Shown piece by piece: positions 10,803 through 18,483 of a stretch of DNA of 64,000 nucleotides (positions within the stretch are counted from its first letter, which is position 1; each line of letters opens with the position of its first letter). A program made the position numbers and the translations under genes. A model generated the notes under the pieces. It was given only the letters and a program-made list of their open reading frames with translations. It was not told where the DNA came from and did not search any database. The stretch comes from DASXHD01 sp038239005 (lineage in GTDB: Bacteria > Myxococcota_A > Polyangia > Polyangiales > Polyangiaceae): assembly GCA_038239005.1 (NCBI GenBank), contig JBBSFE010000020.1:1-64000 (forward strand), read 5' to 3'.

Positions 10803-11272
10803 TTGAGGCCGTCCAAAATCGAATCGACTTTTTCCGGCGTGAGGTTTTCGAAATACTCTTTGTCGACTTGCATCATTGGCGCGGTGCCGCAGCTCGCGAG
10901 ACACTCAGCCGAGCGCAACGTGACGGCTCCGTCGCTGGTCGTCTCGCCGACTTTGATGCCGAGTTTTTTCTCGCAGTGAGAAACGATTCCGTCCGAGCCG
11001 CGGAGAGCGCACGGCAGCGTGCGACAAACCCAAACTTGATGACGACCGACAGGCGCACGATTGAAGAGCGTGTAGAAGCTCACGACACCTTCGACGTGTG
11101 CGGGCGAAAGGTCGAGCTTGTGCGACACGTAATGCATCACCGGCTCGTCGATGAATCCGTTTTGCTCCTGACACAGATGGAGCAGTGGAATGCACGCCGC
11201 CATCTTCGTGGGGTAGCGAGTCAGGATCTCCGCAAGCTTTCGCTCGCGCTCTAGGGAAAGTTCGAAGGCCAT
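10799..11272 (-). CDS. nuoE: NADH-quinone oxidoreductase subunit E
   Basis: A 157-residue thioredoxin-fold subunit holding the [2Fe-2S] cluster N1a of complex I. All four ligands are present: Cys83 and Cys88 in CRTLPC (C-x4-C), and Cys124 and Cys128 in CLASC (C-x3-C). The N-terminal helical part contains LAEILTRYPTKMAACIPLLHLCQEQNG, as expected. It is the first gene of the nuo block, so its promoter should lie in the 134-base divergent gap before the TM2-domain gene. No strong Shine-Dalgarno sequence is visible before the ATG. Confidence 0.95.
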   Translation of the reverse strand: MAFELSLERERKLAEILTRYPTKMAACIPLLHLCQEQNGFIDEPVMHYVSHKLDLSPAHVEGVVSFYTLFNRAPVGRHQVWVCRTLPCALRGSDGIVSHCEKKLGIKVGETTSDGAVTLRSAECLASCGTAPMMQVDKEYFENLTPEKVDSILDGLK

Positions 11273-11406
11273 GGACGGAGCAAAAACCCCTGAAAATGCG
11301 TGGCGGACGCTAGTGGCAAGGGTGCGGTTCAGTCAAGGCAAACGTTCCCCTTGAGCGACCGCGATTGTGGGCAGTATGCTCCCCGCGCGCAAAGGAAGGT
11401 GGCTCG
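11273..11406. other. Divergent intergenic region upstream of nuoE and the TM2 gene
   Basis: A 134-base gap between divergent genes that should hold promoters for the nuo block and for the TM2 protein. A purine-rich ribosome-binding site (aaggaaggt, about 11391-11399) precedes the GTG at 11407. I could not identify convincing -35/-10 or -24/-12 elements. Confidence 0.4.
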
Positions 11407-12486
11407 GTGTTCTGTCCGAACTGTGGCACGCAAAATCCCGACACGTCGCTGACGTGCTCGAAGTGCAGCTTCAACTTGAAGGGGGCCGCCGCACCGAAGT
11501 TCAAGGGCACAATGCTCATGTCGAACCAGGGCCTTCCGCCCGCGGTGGGTGGCAGTGCGCCGCCAGGCACGCCCTCGCCGGGAGCGCCCGGTGCGAGCGG
11601 TGCGCCGCTTCCGCCGCGGCCTGCCGGTCCGCCGCCGAGCAAGCTCAAAGGAACGATGGTCGGCGTAGCGCCGCCCATGCCCGGCTCCGCAAAGATGCCG
11701 GACTTGAAACTGCCGACACCCGCCGTAGCCGCGCCGCCTCCCGAAATGCCGGGAACGCAGGCGATGCCGAACTACGGCGCACCGATGCCCCCGCAACCTC
11801 CTCCTCCGCAAGATTTCGGCGGCGGCGACGGCAACGTGAATCCGCTCGGCGGCACGATGGTCGCGACCGAAGCGCATTTCCAGCCACCGCCTGGAATGGG
11901 CGCGCCTCCGCCCGCGGGAAACTTCGGCGCACCTCCTCCGCAAGGAAACTTTGGCGCGCCCCCTCCGCAAGGAAACTTTGGTGCGCCGCCGCCAGATCAG
12001 GGTGGATTTGGTGGTCCGCCTCCCGGCGGATTTGGTGGGCCCCCTCCAGGTGGCCCGCCGATGGGAGGTCCAGGTTTCGGACCGCCGCCTGATCAAGGTG
12101 GCTTTGGTGGTCCGCCTCCGCAGCAACAAGGATTTCCACAACAACAACAACAGATGACGGGAGCTCCAATGCAAGGTCCGGGAATGCAAGCGCCGCCGGG
12201 GGGAATGCAACCCTATCCGGGTGGTCCAGGTGGTCCGATGATGGGTGGCCCGGGTGGCCCGATGGCGCCGGGTGGCGTGAGCGACAAGACGTGGATGATG
12301 ACGCTGATTCTCTGCCTCGTTGCAGGCACGATCGGTGTTCACCGTTTCTACGTCGGCAAAATTGGCTCGGGCATTGGTCAGCTTTTGACGTTCGGCGGAT
12401 GCGGTATTTGGACGCTCATCGACCTCATCATGATCCTCACCGGCAAATTCACCGACGCGCAGGGACGCCCACTCAAGAAGGAGTGA
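11407..12486 (+). CDS. Zinc-ribbon, proline/glycine-rich linker, TM2-domain membrane protein
   Basis: A 359-residue protein in three parts. Residues 1-20 form a zinc ribbon (CPNCG, Cys3/6, and CSKCS, Cys17/20). Residues ~25-285 are a Pro/Gly/Gln-rich linker containing two KGTM patches, three copies of GNFGAPPPQ-type repeats and a Gln run. The C-terminal ~75 residues are a TM2 domain: two membrane helices joined by a short loop, with the family-like GVHRFYVGKIGSGIGQLLTFGGCGIWTLIDLIMIL. I chose the GTG at 11407 because aaggaaggt lies about 7 bases upstream and the ribbon then starts the protein; an in-frame ATG at 11365 adds an unlikely lead. The 3' end overlaps the convergent DUF2752 gene by 14 bases. 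Role unknown. Confidence 0.85.
   Translation: MFCPNCGTQNPDTSLTCSKCSFNLKGAAAPKFKGTMLMSNQGLPPAVGGSAPPGTPSPGAPGASGAPLPPRPAGPPPSKLKGTMVGVAPPMPGSAKMPDLKLPTPAVAAPPPEMPGTQAMPNYGAPMPPQPPPPQDFGGGDGNVNPLGGTMVATEAHFQPPPGMGAPPPAGNFGAPPPQGNFGAPPPQGNFGAPPPDQGGFGGPPPGGFGGPPPGGPPMGGPGFGPPPDQGGFGGPPPQQQGFPQQQQQMTGAPMQGPGMQAPPGGMQPYPGGPGGPMMGGPGGPMAPGGVSDKTWMMTLILCLVAGTIGVHRFYVGKIGSGIGQLLTFGGCGIWTLIDLIMILTGKFTDAQGRPLKKE
11917..11997 (+). repeat. Three tandem 27-bp in-frame repeats in the TM2-protein linker
   Basis: Units begin at 11917, 11944 and 11971, each encoding GNFGAPPP plus Q or D. They differ mainly at third codon positions, so the repeat is maintained at protein level. Repeats of this type expand and contract by slippage. 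Confidence 0.85.
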
Positions 12487-12847
12487 GCACGCCACAAAGG
12501 CGCGCTATCCAAACCAAGAAGAGCGCCGCGCACATCGCGACCCCTGCGATGCGCACGGCGTTTCTGTTTGTGAACGCGCCGAATTCGCCGGTGACGACAT
12601 AGCCAGCAAGCTCGACGCTTGCGAGCACGGTGACGAACGGGATGACGACGAGCGCGAGCGGATGAATGCGCGTCGCCTCTGCGAAATGAAATTCGAGCAT
12701 CGCGCGCGCGGCGGTCGTCATGCCGCACGTCGGACACATGTGATGCGTGAGAACGCGCACGGGGCAGTCCCAGTGCAGCCACTTCCCGCTGACGTGCCCG
12801 TACGCTACGAGCGCTACGACGAGCGGCAACAGCGCGCGCTTGAGCAC
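12473..12847 (-). CDS. DUF2752-family small membrane protein
   Basis: A 124-residue protein with about three hydrophobic segments. It carries the signature of the DUF2752 family, a CPxCG element followed by Thr residues and Ala/Arg (HMCPTCGMTTAARAM, Cys38 and Cys41). The conserved Cys pair next to a membrane helix suggests metal or redox chemistry, but no function is established for the family. Its stop lies inside the 3' end of the convergent TM2 gene. It begins one base after the ychF stop on the same strand, so it is probably co-transcribed with ychF. Confidence 0.8.
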   Translation of the reverse strand: MLKRALLPLVVALVAYGHVSGKWLHWDCPVRVLTHHMCPTCGMTTAARAMLEFHFAEATRIHPLALVVIPFVTVLASVELAGYVVTGEFGAFTNRNAVRIAGVAMCAALFLVWIARLCGVLTPS

Positions 12848-12848
12848 G

Positions 12849-13967
12849 TCAGACGTTGTGCCTGAAGTGCATCACGTCGCCGTCGCGCACGGTGTACTCG
12901 CGGCCTTCGATTGCGAGCTTGCCCGCGTCGCGGCATTTCGATTCGCCGCCGAGCTCCACGTAGTCCTCCCACCAGATCACTTCGGCTTTGATGAAGCCTT
13001 TCTCGAAGTCGGTGTGAATCACGCCCGCAGCCTGCGGGGCTTTCGCGCCAACGACGGTCGTCCATGCGCGAACCTCGGGTTTGCCGGCGGTGAAGAAGGT
13101 GAGGAGCTCCAAAAGCTTGTATCCTGCACGTATCACCGCGAAGAGGCCTGGTTCCTTGAGGCCCGCGCTCTCGAGAAAATCTGGGCGGTCTTTTGGGTCG
13201 AGCTGCGCGATTTGTTCTTCCAGCGCCGCGCACACGGGCACGACAACCGCGCCTTCCGCGGTTGCGTATTTCATGAGCGACGCGAAGTGCGCGTTTTTGT
13301 CGAGCGCGCCAAGTGATTTCTCGTCGACGTTCGCGACGTAGAACGTGGGTTTGCTCGTGAGGAGCTGCAGATCGCGCAAGATGATTTTCGCGTCGACCGA
13401 GTCGCCAAGAAGCGATGAAGCCTTCACGGTGCGTGCGGGTTTGCCTTGGTCGAGATGCGCGACGAGCGCTTCGCAAACTTCGACTGCGACTTTTTCTTTC
13501 GCGTCGTTGCCTTTGGCGGCTTTGCGGGCGCGGTCGAGTCGCTTTTGCACGGTGTCGAGGTCTTTGAGGCAGAGCTCGGTCGTGACGGTTTGAATGTCCG
13601 AAACGGGATCGACCTTGTTTTCGACATGGATGACGTTGGCGTCGTCGAAGCAGCGCGCGACCTGCACGAGCGCGGACGCCTCGCGAATGTGCGAAAGGAA
13701 CTGATTGCCGAGCCCTTCGCCTTTGTGCGCGCCACGAACGAGCCCGGCGATGTCGACGAACTCGATGGTCGTCGGCACGATGCGCTCCGAGTGAACGACC
13801 GAATCGAGCGCAGCAAGCCGGTCGTCGGGCACGGTGACGACGCCGACGTTCGGCTCGATCGTGCAAAACGGGTAGTTTGCTGCCTCGGCCTTGGCCGACG
13901 ACAGCGAGTTGAACAAAGTCGATTTGCCGACGTTCGGCAGCCCTACGATTCCGACGGATAGACCCAT
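12849..13967 (-). CDS. ychF: Ribosome-associated GTPase/ATPase YchF (OLA1 family)
   Basis: A 372-residue Obg-family P-loop protein, close to the usual 363. Motifs: the P-loop GLPNVGKST (9-17), the switch region FVDIAGLVRGAHKGEGLGNQFL, and the TGS domain at the C-terminus, ending in REYTVRDGDVMHFRHNV with the typical GDVxHFRFNV-like finish. YchF proteins prefer ATP over GTP and bind ribosomes. The ATG at 13967 was chosen because GLSVGIVGLPNVGKS is the conserved N-terminus; a longer in-frame start lacks family support. It diverges from coaBC across an 80-base gap. Confidence 0.95.
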   Translation of the reverse strand: MGLSVGIVGLPNVGKSTLFNSLSSAKAEAANYPFCTIEPNVGVVTVPDDRLAALDSVVHSERIVPTTIEFVDIAGLVRGAHKGEGLGNQFLSHIREASALVQVARCFDDANVIHVENKVDPVSDIQTVTTELCLKDLDTVQKRLDRARKAAKGNDAKEKVAVEVCEALVAHLDQGKPARTVKASSLLGDSVDAKIILRDLQLLTSKPTFYVANVDEKSLGALDKNAHFASLMKYATAEGAVVVPVCAALEEQIAQLDPKDRPDFLESAGLKEPGLFAVIRAGYKLLELLTFFTAGKPEVRAWTTVVGAKAPQAAGVIHTDFEKGFIKAEVIWWEDYVELGGESKCRDAGKLAIEGREYTVRDGDVMHFRHNV

Positions 13968-14047
13968 GGCTCTCGCGCGTATTAACCACAGAATGGGAAT
14001 GGCCGCGGGATCGAATGTAGAGTGCACGTAAGCGCGATGAAACGGCC

Positions 14048-15247
14048 ATGATTACCAGCGGACGCCTTGCCGATCGGACCGTGGTCCTCTGTGTCACGGG
14101 AAGCGTCGCGGCGTACAAAGCGGCGATCCTCGTGCGGCTGCTCCGCAAAGAGGGCGCGCGCGTCATTGCCGTGATGTCGACGGCCGCGACCAAGTTCCTC
14201 GGGCCGAGCACACTTTCGGGGCTGACGGGCGAAGACGTCCTCGGCGACATGTTCGTTCCGGCGGGCGAGGTTCACGTGAAGCTCGGCGCCATGGCCGACG
14301 CGGTCGTGATTGCTCCGGCGACCGCCGACGTGCTTGCGCGCATGGCCGAAGGTCGTGCCGACGATTTGACGACCGCGCTCGTGCTTTGCGCAAAGGGCCG
14401 CGTGCTCGCCGCGCCCGCGATGCACCCGCGGATGTGGTCGCACCCCGCAACGCGGCGCAACGCCGAAGAGCTCACGAAGCTCGGGCGCGTCGAGCTCGTC
14501 GGGCCCGTCGCGGGCGCCGTGGCTTCGGGTGACGAAGGCGTCGGGCGCATGGCGGAGCCCGAACATATCGTCGAAGCGATCGTGTTCGCGCTGACGCCGA
14601 AAGATCTCGCGGGCCTACGCATCGTCGTGACGGCCGGACCGACACTCGAGGACATGGACCCCGTGCGCTTTCTCTCGAATCGCTCGTCTGGAAAAATGGG
14701 CTTCGCGATCGCGGAGCGTGCAGCGGCGCGGGGAGCGACTGTGACACTCGTCGCCGGGCCAGTGTCGCTCGCGACGCCACCGCGCGTGCATCGCGTCGAC
14801 GTGCGCGGCGCGCTCGAGATGCAAACGGCGCTCGCAGGCGCGATGACCGCGGACGCCATCGTGATGGCCGCGGCCGTCGCGGATTATCGTTTCGCCACGA
14901 CGACGAAGAAAAAACAAAAGAAGGGCGGCGAGACCGCAACGCTGGACCTCGTGCGCAATCCCGATTTGCTCGCCGAGCTCGGCGCCGCGCGCAAGGGTGT
15001 TCGTCCGGTGCTCGTTGGCTTCGCGCTCGAGACGGGCACACGCGCCGAAGTGGTCGCCGAAGCTCGCCGAAAGCTTCGCGAGAAAAAAGTCGACGTCGTC
15101 GTCGCGAACGAAGCCCGCTACGCGTTCGGCGGCGACGACAACGAAATCTCGTTCGTCACCGAAAACCGCGACGAGCGCCTCCCGCGCGCCGCAAAGATCG
15201 AGCTCGCCGACGCTCTCCTCGATCGCATCAAAAGCCTCCTCGGCTGA
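14048..15247 (+). CDS. coaBC: Bifunctional phosphopantothenoylcysteine decarboxylase / synthetase
   Basis: A 399-residue coenzyme A biosynthesis enzyme. The N-terminal flavoprotein CoaC half (1-~190) has the TGSVAAYKA start, the catalytic His76 in GEVHVKLG, PATADVLARMA, and AMHPRMW (124-130). The C-terminal CoaB half has VTAGPTLEDMDPVRFLSNRSSGKMG, AAVADYR and NPDLLAELG. In E. coli the CoaC half carries a catalytic Cys in an ACG element; the aligned position here reads ASG (Ser160), so that Cys appears to be absent. The asparagine of PAMN is also His here. I believe some actinobacterial enzymes differ in the same places, but this is from memory and unchecked. It converges with nothing and is followed by the riboswitch leader. 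Confidence 0.93.
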   Translation: MITSGRLADRTVVLCVTGSVAAYKAAILVRLLRKEGARVIAVMSTAATKFLGPSTLSGLTGEDVLGDMFVPAGEVHVKLGAMADAVVIAPATADVLARMAEGRADDLTTALVLCAKGRVLAAPAMHPRMWSHPATRRNAEELTKLGRVELVGPVAGAVASGDEGVGRMAEPEHIVEAIVFALTPKDLAGLRIVVTAGPTLEDMDPVRFLSNRSSGKMGFAIAERAAARGATVTLVAGPVSLATPPRVHRVDVRGALEMQTALAGAMTADAIVMAAAVADYRFATTTKKKQKKGGETATLDLVRNPDLLAELGAARKGVRPVLVGFALETGTRAEVVAEARRKLREKKVDVVVANEARYAFGGDDNEISFVTENRDERLPRAAKIELADALLDRIKSLLG

Positions 15248-15315
15248 CTTACCTATGTGCATTCTCGTTTGAGTCGTGTAAGTCGGGCGGGCTTTCTTTT
15301 TCTTTTTCTTTTGTT

Positions 15316-15453
15316 CGAGGTTTTTAGGGAAGCCGGTGAAAATCCGGCACGGCCCCCGCCACGGTAACCGGCGACGAACCTGCGATTTGCCACTGTTCCG
15401 CGTTTGGAATGGGAAGGCGCAGGGGAGGATGACCCGGAGTCCGGAAACCTGAC
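15316..15453 (+). promoter_or_regulatory. Cobalamin (adenosylcobalamin-class) riboswitch aptamer
   Basis: The conserved blocks of the cobalamin riboswitch occur in order: a purine-rich entry with agggaagccggtgaaaatcc (from 15326), a cggcccccgccac run (15350-15362), a GCCACTG block (15389-15395), a hairpin built on ttccgcgtttggaa, a gggaaggcgc block (15411-15420), and the closing gatgacccggagtccgg (15428-15444). This is visible by eye without a covariance search. It lies 50 bases before the ATG of the beta-propeller lipoprotein and should repress it when cobalamin is abundant. A polypyrimidine tract (15290-15315) precedes it. Confidence 0.92.
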
Positions 15454-15502
15454 CGCGAGCAACATTCCCCAAACGAGCCGCGAGGGTGCGGCAGCGAGGT
15501 CA
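15446..15502 (+). promoter_or_regulatory. Probable riboswitch expression platform (ribosome-binding-site sequestration)
   Basis: The leader ends gcgaggtcaac before the ATG at 15505. The segment tgacc at the 3' edge of the aptamer is the exact complement of ggtca over the ribosome-binding site (15498-15502). This suggests that cobalamin binding hides the site. There is no U-run typical of an intrinsic terminator in this segment, so translational control is more likely than transcriptional. Inferred from sequence only. Confidence 0.5.
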
Positions 15503-15504
15503 AC

Positions 15505-16803
15505 ATGAACGGTTTTCGGAAAGCGTGTATTTTGCACGTGGTTGGTTGCGGCATTTTGGGTGTTTTCGCGGCCTGCGGCGATGACACCACCATCGGACCA
15601 GACGCGGGTTTGCCGAAGTCGGACGCCACCGTCGGCGATGGATCGCTCGCAAGCGACGGCGGATCTTCGTCGGGTCACTTGATCATGACGTACTCGGCGC
15701 AGCACGGCGAGATCGTCGACTACGATACGTTGCTCAAACAAGTCGCCGGTCGCGCGACGACGCCTGGCTTCGCCGTCGTCCAGCGATCGATGAACGACAC
15801 CTTCTTGCTCGAGACCGGGCAAGACTTGGTCGCGCGCCTCGATCCGTCGAACGGATTTTCGATCGCGTCGTCATGGAACGTCGCGCTCTCGGACGCATTC
15901 GATGGCGGCGAGAGCTATGCGGATCCCGTGCAGGTCGTCGAGTCCGCGGCGAACAAGGCGTATGTCATTCGTTACAACCGCGGGCACGTCGCGATCATCG
16001 ACCCATCGCAAACCGCAGATGCGGGCGCGGCGATCGGCAGCGTCGACTTGAGCTCTCTGCTCCAGCCGAACGATCTCGACGGACACATCGACATGGCCGG
16101 CGCGGCGTACGATGCGTCGCGCCATCGCCTCTACGTCGCGCTCGGGAACATCGACATCTACAACGTCGATCCCAAAGGATACTTCCTCTTGTGCGCAAAC
16201 ACGGTGAGCACGCTCGTCGCGATCGACACCACCACCGACACGCTCGTGAACCTCGGCGGCACCGGGCCCGGCGGCGGCATCGCGCTGAACGGTTACGGGC
16301 CGCAGTCGGGTTACCTCGGCGGCGTCGTCCTCGATGCCGTGGGTGATCGCTTGCTCGTTTTCTCGGCTGGATGCAACGCGCCCACGACCGACGGCGGGCA
16401 AGGGCCGCTTCAAGGACGACTCGTCGAAGCCGTCGACCTCAAGACGAACACGACCAAAACGCTCCTCGACGCCAACACGCAAGATTACCCGGGCCAGCTC
16501 GTCTACATGGATGGCGCGCACGCGATCATCCAGTTCGGCTATGGCGCATTTGGTTCTACGTACGCGTGGGACCCGACGCAGACGACACTCGGCACACCAC
16601 TCGCGGCGACTCCCGATGTGTTCGACCTCGACTACGCGAACGCGCGCATCCTCGGTCCGCAGTCGACGTTCGCGTCGGATGGCGGCGCGGGCCCGACGAA
16701 CGTCATCGCCGTCTCGCTCGCCGACGGCGGCGTGACGCAATTCGGTCAAAACCCGTTCCTCCAGAGCGGCGGGTTCATCGGCAACGCGCTCTACGCGCCC
16801 TGA
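15505..16803 (+). CDS. Cobalamin-riboswitch-controlled beta-propeller lipoprotein (BtuG-like candidate)
   Basis: A 432-residue predicted lipoprotein: signal peptide with lipobox FAAC (Cys24), an Asp/Ser/Gly linker to about residue 55, then beta-rich repeats. Short repeated elements such as AYVIRYNRGHVAIIDPS, RLYVALGNIDIYNV and STLVAIDTTTDTLVNLG read like blades of a YncE/NHL-type propeller. It is the only gene directly after the cobalamin riboswitch. In Bacteroides, BtuG is a surface lipoprotein with a seven-bladed propeller that captures B12 for BtuB. By fold type, lipidation and regulation this gene could play a similar part, but I see no clear sequence identity to BtuG, and no BtuB or BtuCDF gene is nearby. 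Cobalamin binding is inference. It converges with the DUF255 gene one base downstream. Confidence 0.75.
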   Translation: MNGFRKACILHVVGCGILGVFAACGDDTTIGPDAGLPKSDATVGDGSLASDGGSSSGHLIMTYSAQHGEIVDYDTLLKQVAGRATTPGFAVVQRSMNDTFLLETGQDLVARLDPSNGFSIASSWNVALSDAFDGGESYADPVQVVESAANKAYVIRYNRGHVAIIDPSQTADAGAAIGSVDLSSLLQPNDLDGHIDMAGAAYDASRHRLYVALGNIDIYNVDPKGYFLLCANTVSTLVAIDTTTDTLVNLGGTGPGGGIALNGYGPQSGYLGGVVLDAVGDRLLVFSAGCNAPTTDGGQGPLQGRLVEAVDLKTNTTKTLLDANTQDYPGQLVYMDGAHAIIQFGYGAFGSTYAWDPTQTTLGTPLAATPDVFDLDYANARILGPQSTFASDGGAGPTNVIAVSLADGGVTQFGQNPFLQSGGFIGNALYAP

Positions 16804-16804
16804 G

Positions 16805-18445
16805 TCAGCGAACGCCCTTCGTCTCTTCGAGGGCGAGCAAGAAGTCTCCGATCATGCGACCGCGATCTCGGATGCGCTCCGGGGTCGCGATCGCGCGGAG
16901 CGCGCGTGTGATGGCGCGCTTGTAACGCGGGGCGCGATCCGCGGGCACTCCGGACGTCGCGCGAGCGAGGCGCGCAAGGACTCGGATCATTGCGACGTTG
17001 TCCTCGAACGGTTTGCGCCGAGCCGCGAACACGCCCACGGCGTCCGGGTCTTTGCTGTGAGCGAAAAATCCCCCGCCGCGTGGGTCCTCGACGCGATCGA
17101 GGATCGCATCGGCGAGCCGTGAGGCTTGCGTGATGCGCCCGACGTCTTTCGTCGCGTCGGCGAGTGCGAGCAGGCCCCAAGCGAAGAACGCGCTATCGCC
17201 GAGGTGCACGATCTTCTCTGCATGCTCTCCACCTTTCACATCGTGCGAGAGCGCACCGCCTTCGGTCGCGTGCGTCGCAAGGATGCGGTCTGCGGCTTTC
17301 TTCGCGCGCTCGAGCACGGTCGCGTCGTTCGTGGCGGCGAAATACTTGCAGTATGCACCGATAGCGAGGCCGTTTTCCCTCGGATATTCGTGCGTGTCGA
17401 CGCGCGGCACGCCGAGCGCGATTCGATCGGCGTCGTTCTTCGAGTAGTACTCGTGGCCCGTCACGAAGCGCTTGCCCATCTCGTGCGCGTTCAAGTCGGC
17501 GTCTTGCGTCGCGTAAAACCCGCCCTCCGGCGACGACATGAAGCGGTCGAGGTATTTTCGAATGGTAGTGGCGGCGTCGAGCCACTTCTTCTGCTTCGTG
17601 TAGATGTAAGCGCTCGCGTAGTTGTCGAGCGCGCCCGCGTTGAAATAGAGAAGCTTCTCGAAGTGCGGGTGCTTCCAGTCCGAGTCCGTCGAGTACTGGT
17701 AGATGCCGCCCCACACCGGATCGATGATCGAGAGCTGCTGGTCGAGCGTGAAAAAGATCCGTTTCTTCGCGAGCGCGTCGCCATGCTCCGCGCGGTCGAG
17801 CGTCCACGCGTTGGTCGTGAAGAGCGGCACCTTCTGTGTGTGGCCCCAGCTGCCTTGGTCTTCGTCCCAATATTCCTCGAGATTGAGCTCGGTCTCGCGC
17901 CCGATCCACGCGAGCTCTTCTTCGGGCAGCGCCGTGTCGGGGATCGGCGTCGATTCGTCTTCACCATGCGCGTCGGTGCTCGAGCCGGCGGCGATGACCT
18001 CTTTCAAAATTTCGAGGAAACGATCGGGCGCGATGAAGCCGCGATACTTTCCGAGCTCGCGCCCGTCGGGCGAAAAGATCACCGTCGCCGGCCAGCCGTA
18101 TTCGGCGTAGCGCTCTTCGATGTCGGGGCGCGCGTCGACGTCGACCTTCGCCGCGATGAAGTGTGCGTCCAGAACTTCGCGCACGGCGGTGTCGTGATAC
18201 GTGACCGCCTCCATCACGTGGCACCAGTGGCACCACTCGGCCGAGCCATCCATCACGACGAATTTTTGCTCGGTCTTCGCGCGCGCAAATGTCGCTGAGC
18301 CAAAATCGCTCCACGCAAGCGGCGCCTTCGGTGTGCCGTCCCACTTTGCGAGCGCGTCGGCCTCGTGCGCAGGCGCGACCGTCTTCGGTGGCACGCTAGC
18401 GCTCGCGCCGCATGCCACGACGAACAACAAAGCAAGACGCCGCAT
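16805..18445 (-). CDS. DUF255 / YyaL-type thioredoxin-domain lipoprotein
   Basis: A 546-residue protein. The ATG at 18445 gives a short lipoprotein signal ending VVACG (Cys12). Residues ~40-170 are a thioredoxin-like DUF255 domain with the hallmark EWCHWCHVME (WCHWCH, 71-76). The rest resembles the alpha/alpha-barrel of YyaL/SSP411 proteins (GGIYQYSTDSDW, GGFYATQDADLN, ENGLAIGAYCKYFAAT), a fold shared with N-acylglucosamine epimerase-like proteins. YyaL is normally cytoplasmic at about 650-700 residues, so this shorter, apparently lipidated form is a variant. The biochemical role of the family is not settled. It lies 38 bases downstream of the diacylglycerol-kinase-family gene in an apparent plsC-dgk-DUF255 operon. 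Confidence 0.88.
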   Translation of the reverse strand: MRRLALLFVVACGASASVPPKTVAPAHEADALAKWDGTPKAPLAWSDFGSATFARAKTEQKFVVMDGSAEWCHWCHVMEAVTYHDTAVREVLDAHFIAAKVDVDARPDIEERYAEYGWPATVIFSPDGRELGKYRGFIAPDRFLEILKEVIAAGSSTDAHGEDESTPIPDTALPEEELAWIGRETELNLEEYWDEDQGSWGHTQKVPLFTTNAWTLDRAEHGDALAKKRIFFTLDQQLSIIDPVWGGIYQYSTDSDWKHPHFEKLLYFNAGALDNYASAYIYTKQKKWLDAATTIRKYLDRFMSSPEGGFYATQDADLNAHEMGKRFVTGHEYYSKNDADRIALGVPRVDTHEYPRENGLAIGAYCKYFAATNDATVLERAKKAADRILATHATEGGALSHDVKGGEHAEKIVHLGDSAFFAWGLLALADATKDVGRITQASRLADAILDRVEDPRGGGFFAHSKDPDAVGVFAARRKPFEDNVAMIRVLARLARATSGVPADRAPRYKRAITRALRAIATPERIRDRGRMIGDFLLALEETKGVR

Positions 18446-18483
18446 CGCTCGCGGGATGATACGCGCGCGCGAACGCGATGGTT

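Noticed and set aside
15287..15315. Polypyrimidine tract after coaBC as an intrinsic terminator
   Set aside because: There is a T-rich run but I find no stable hairpin immediately before it.
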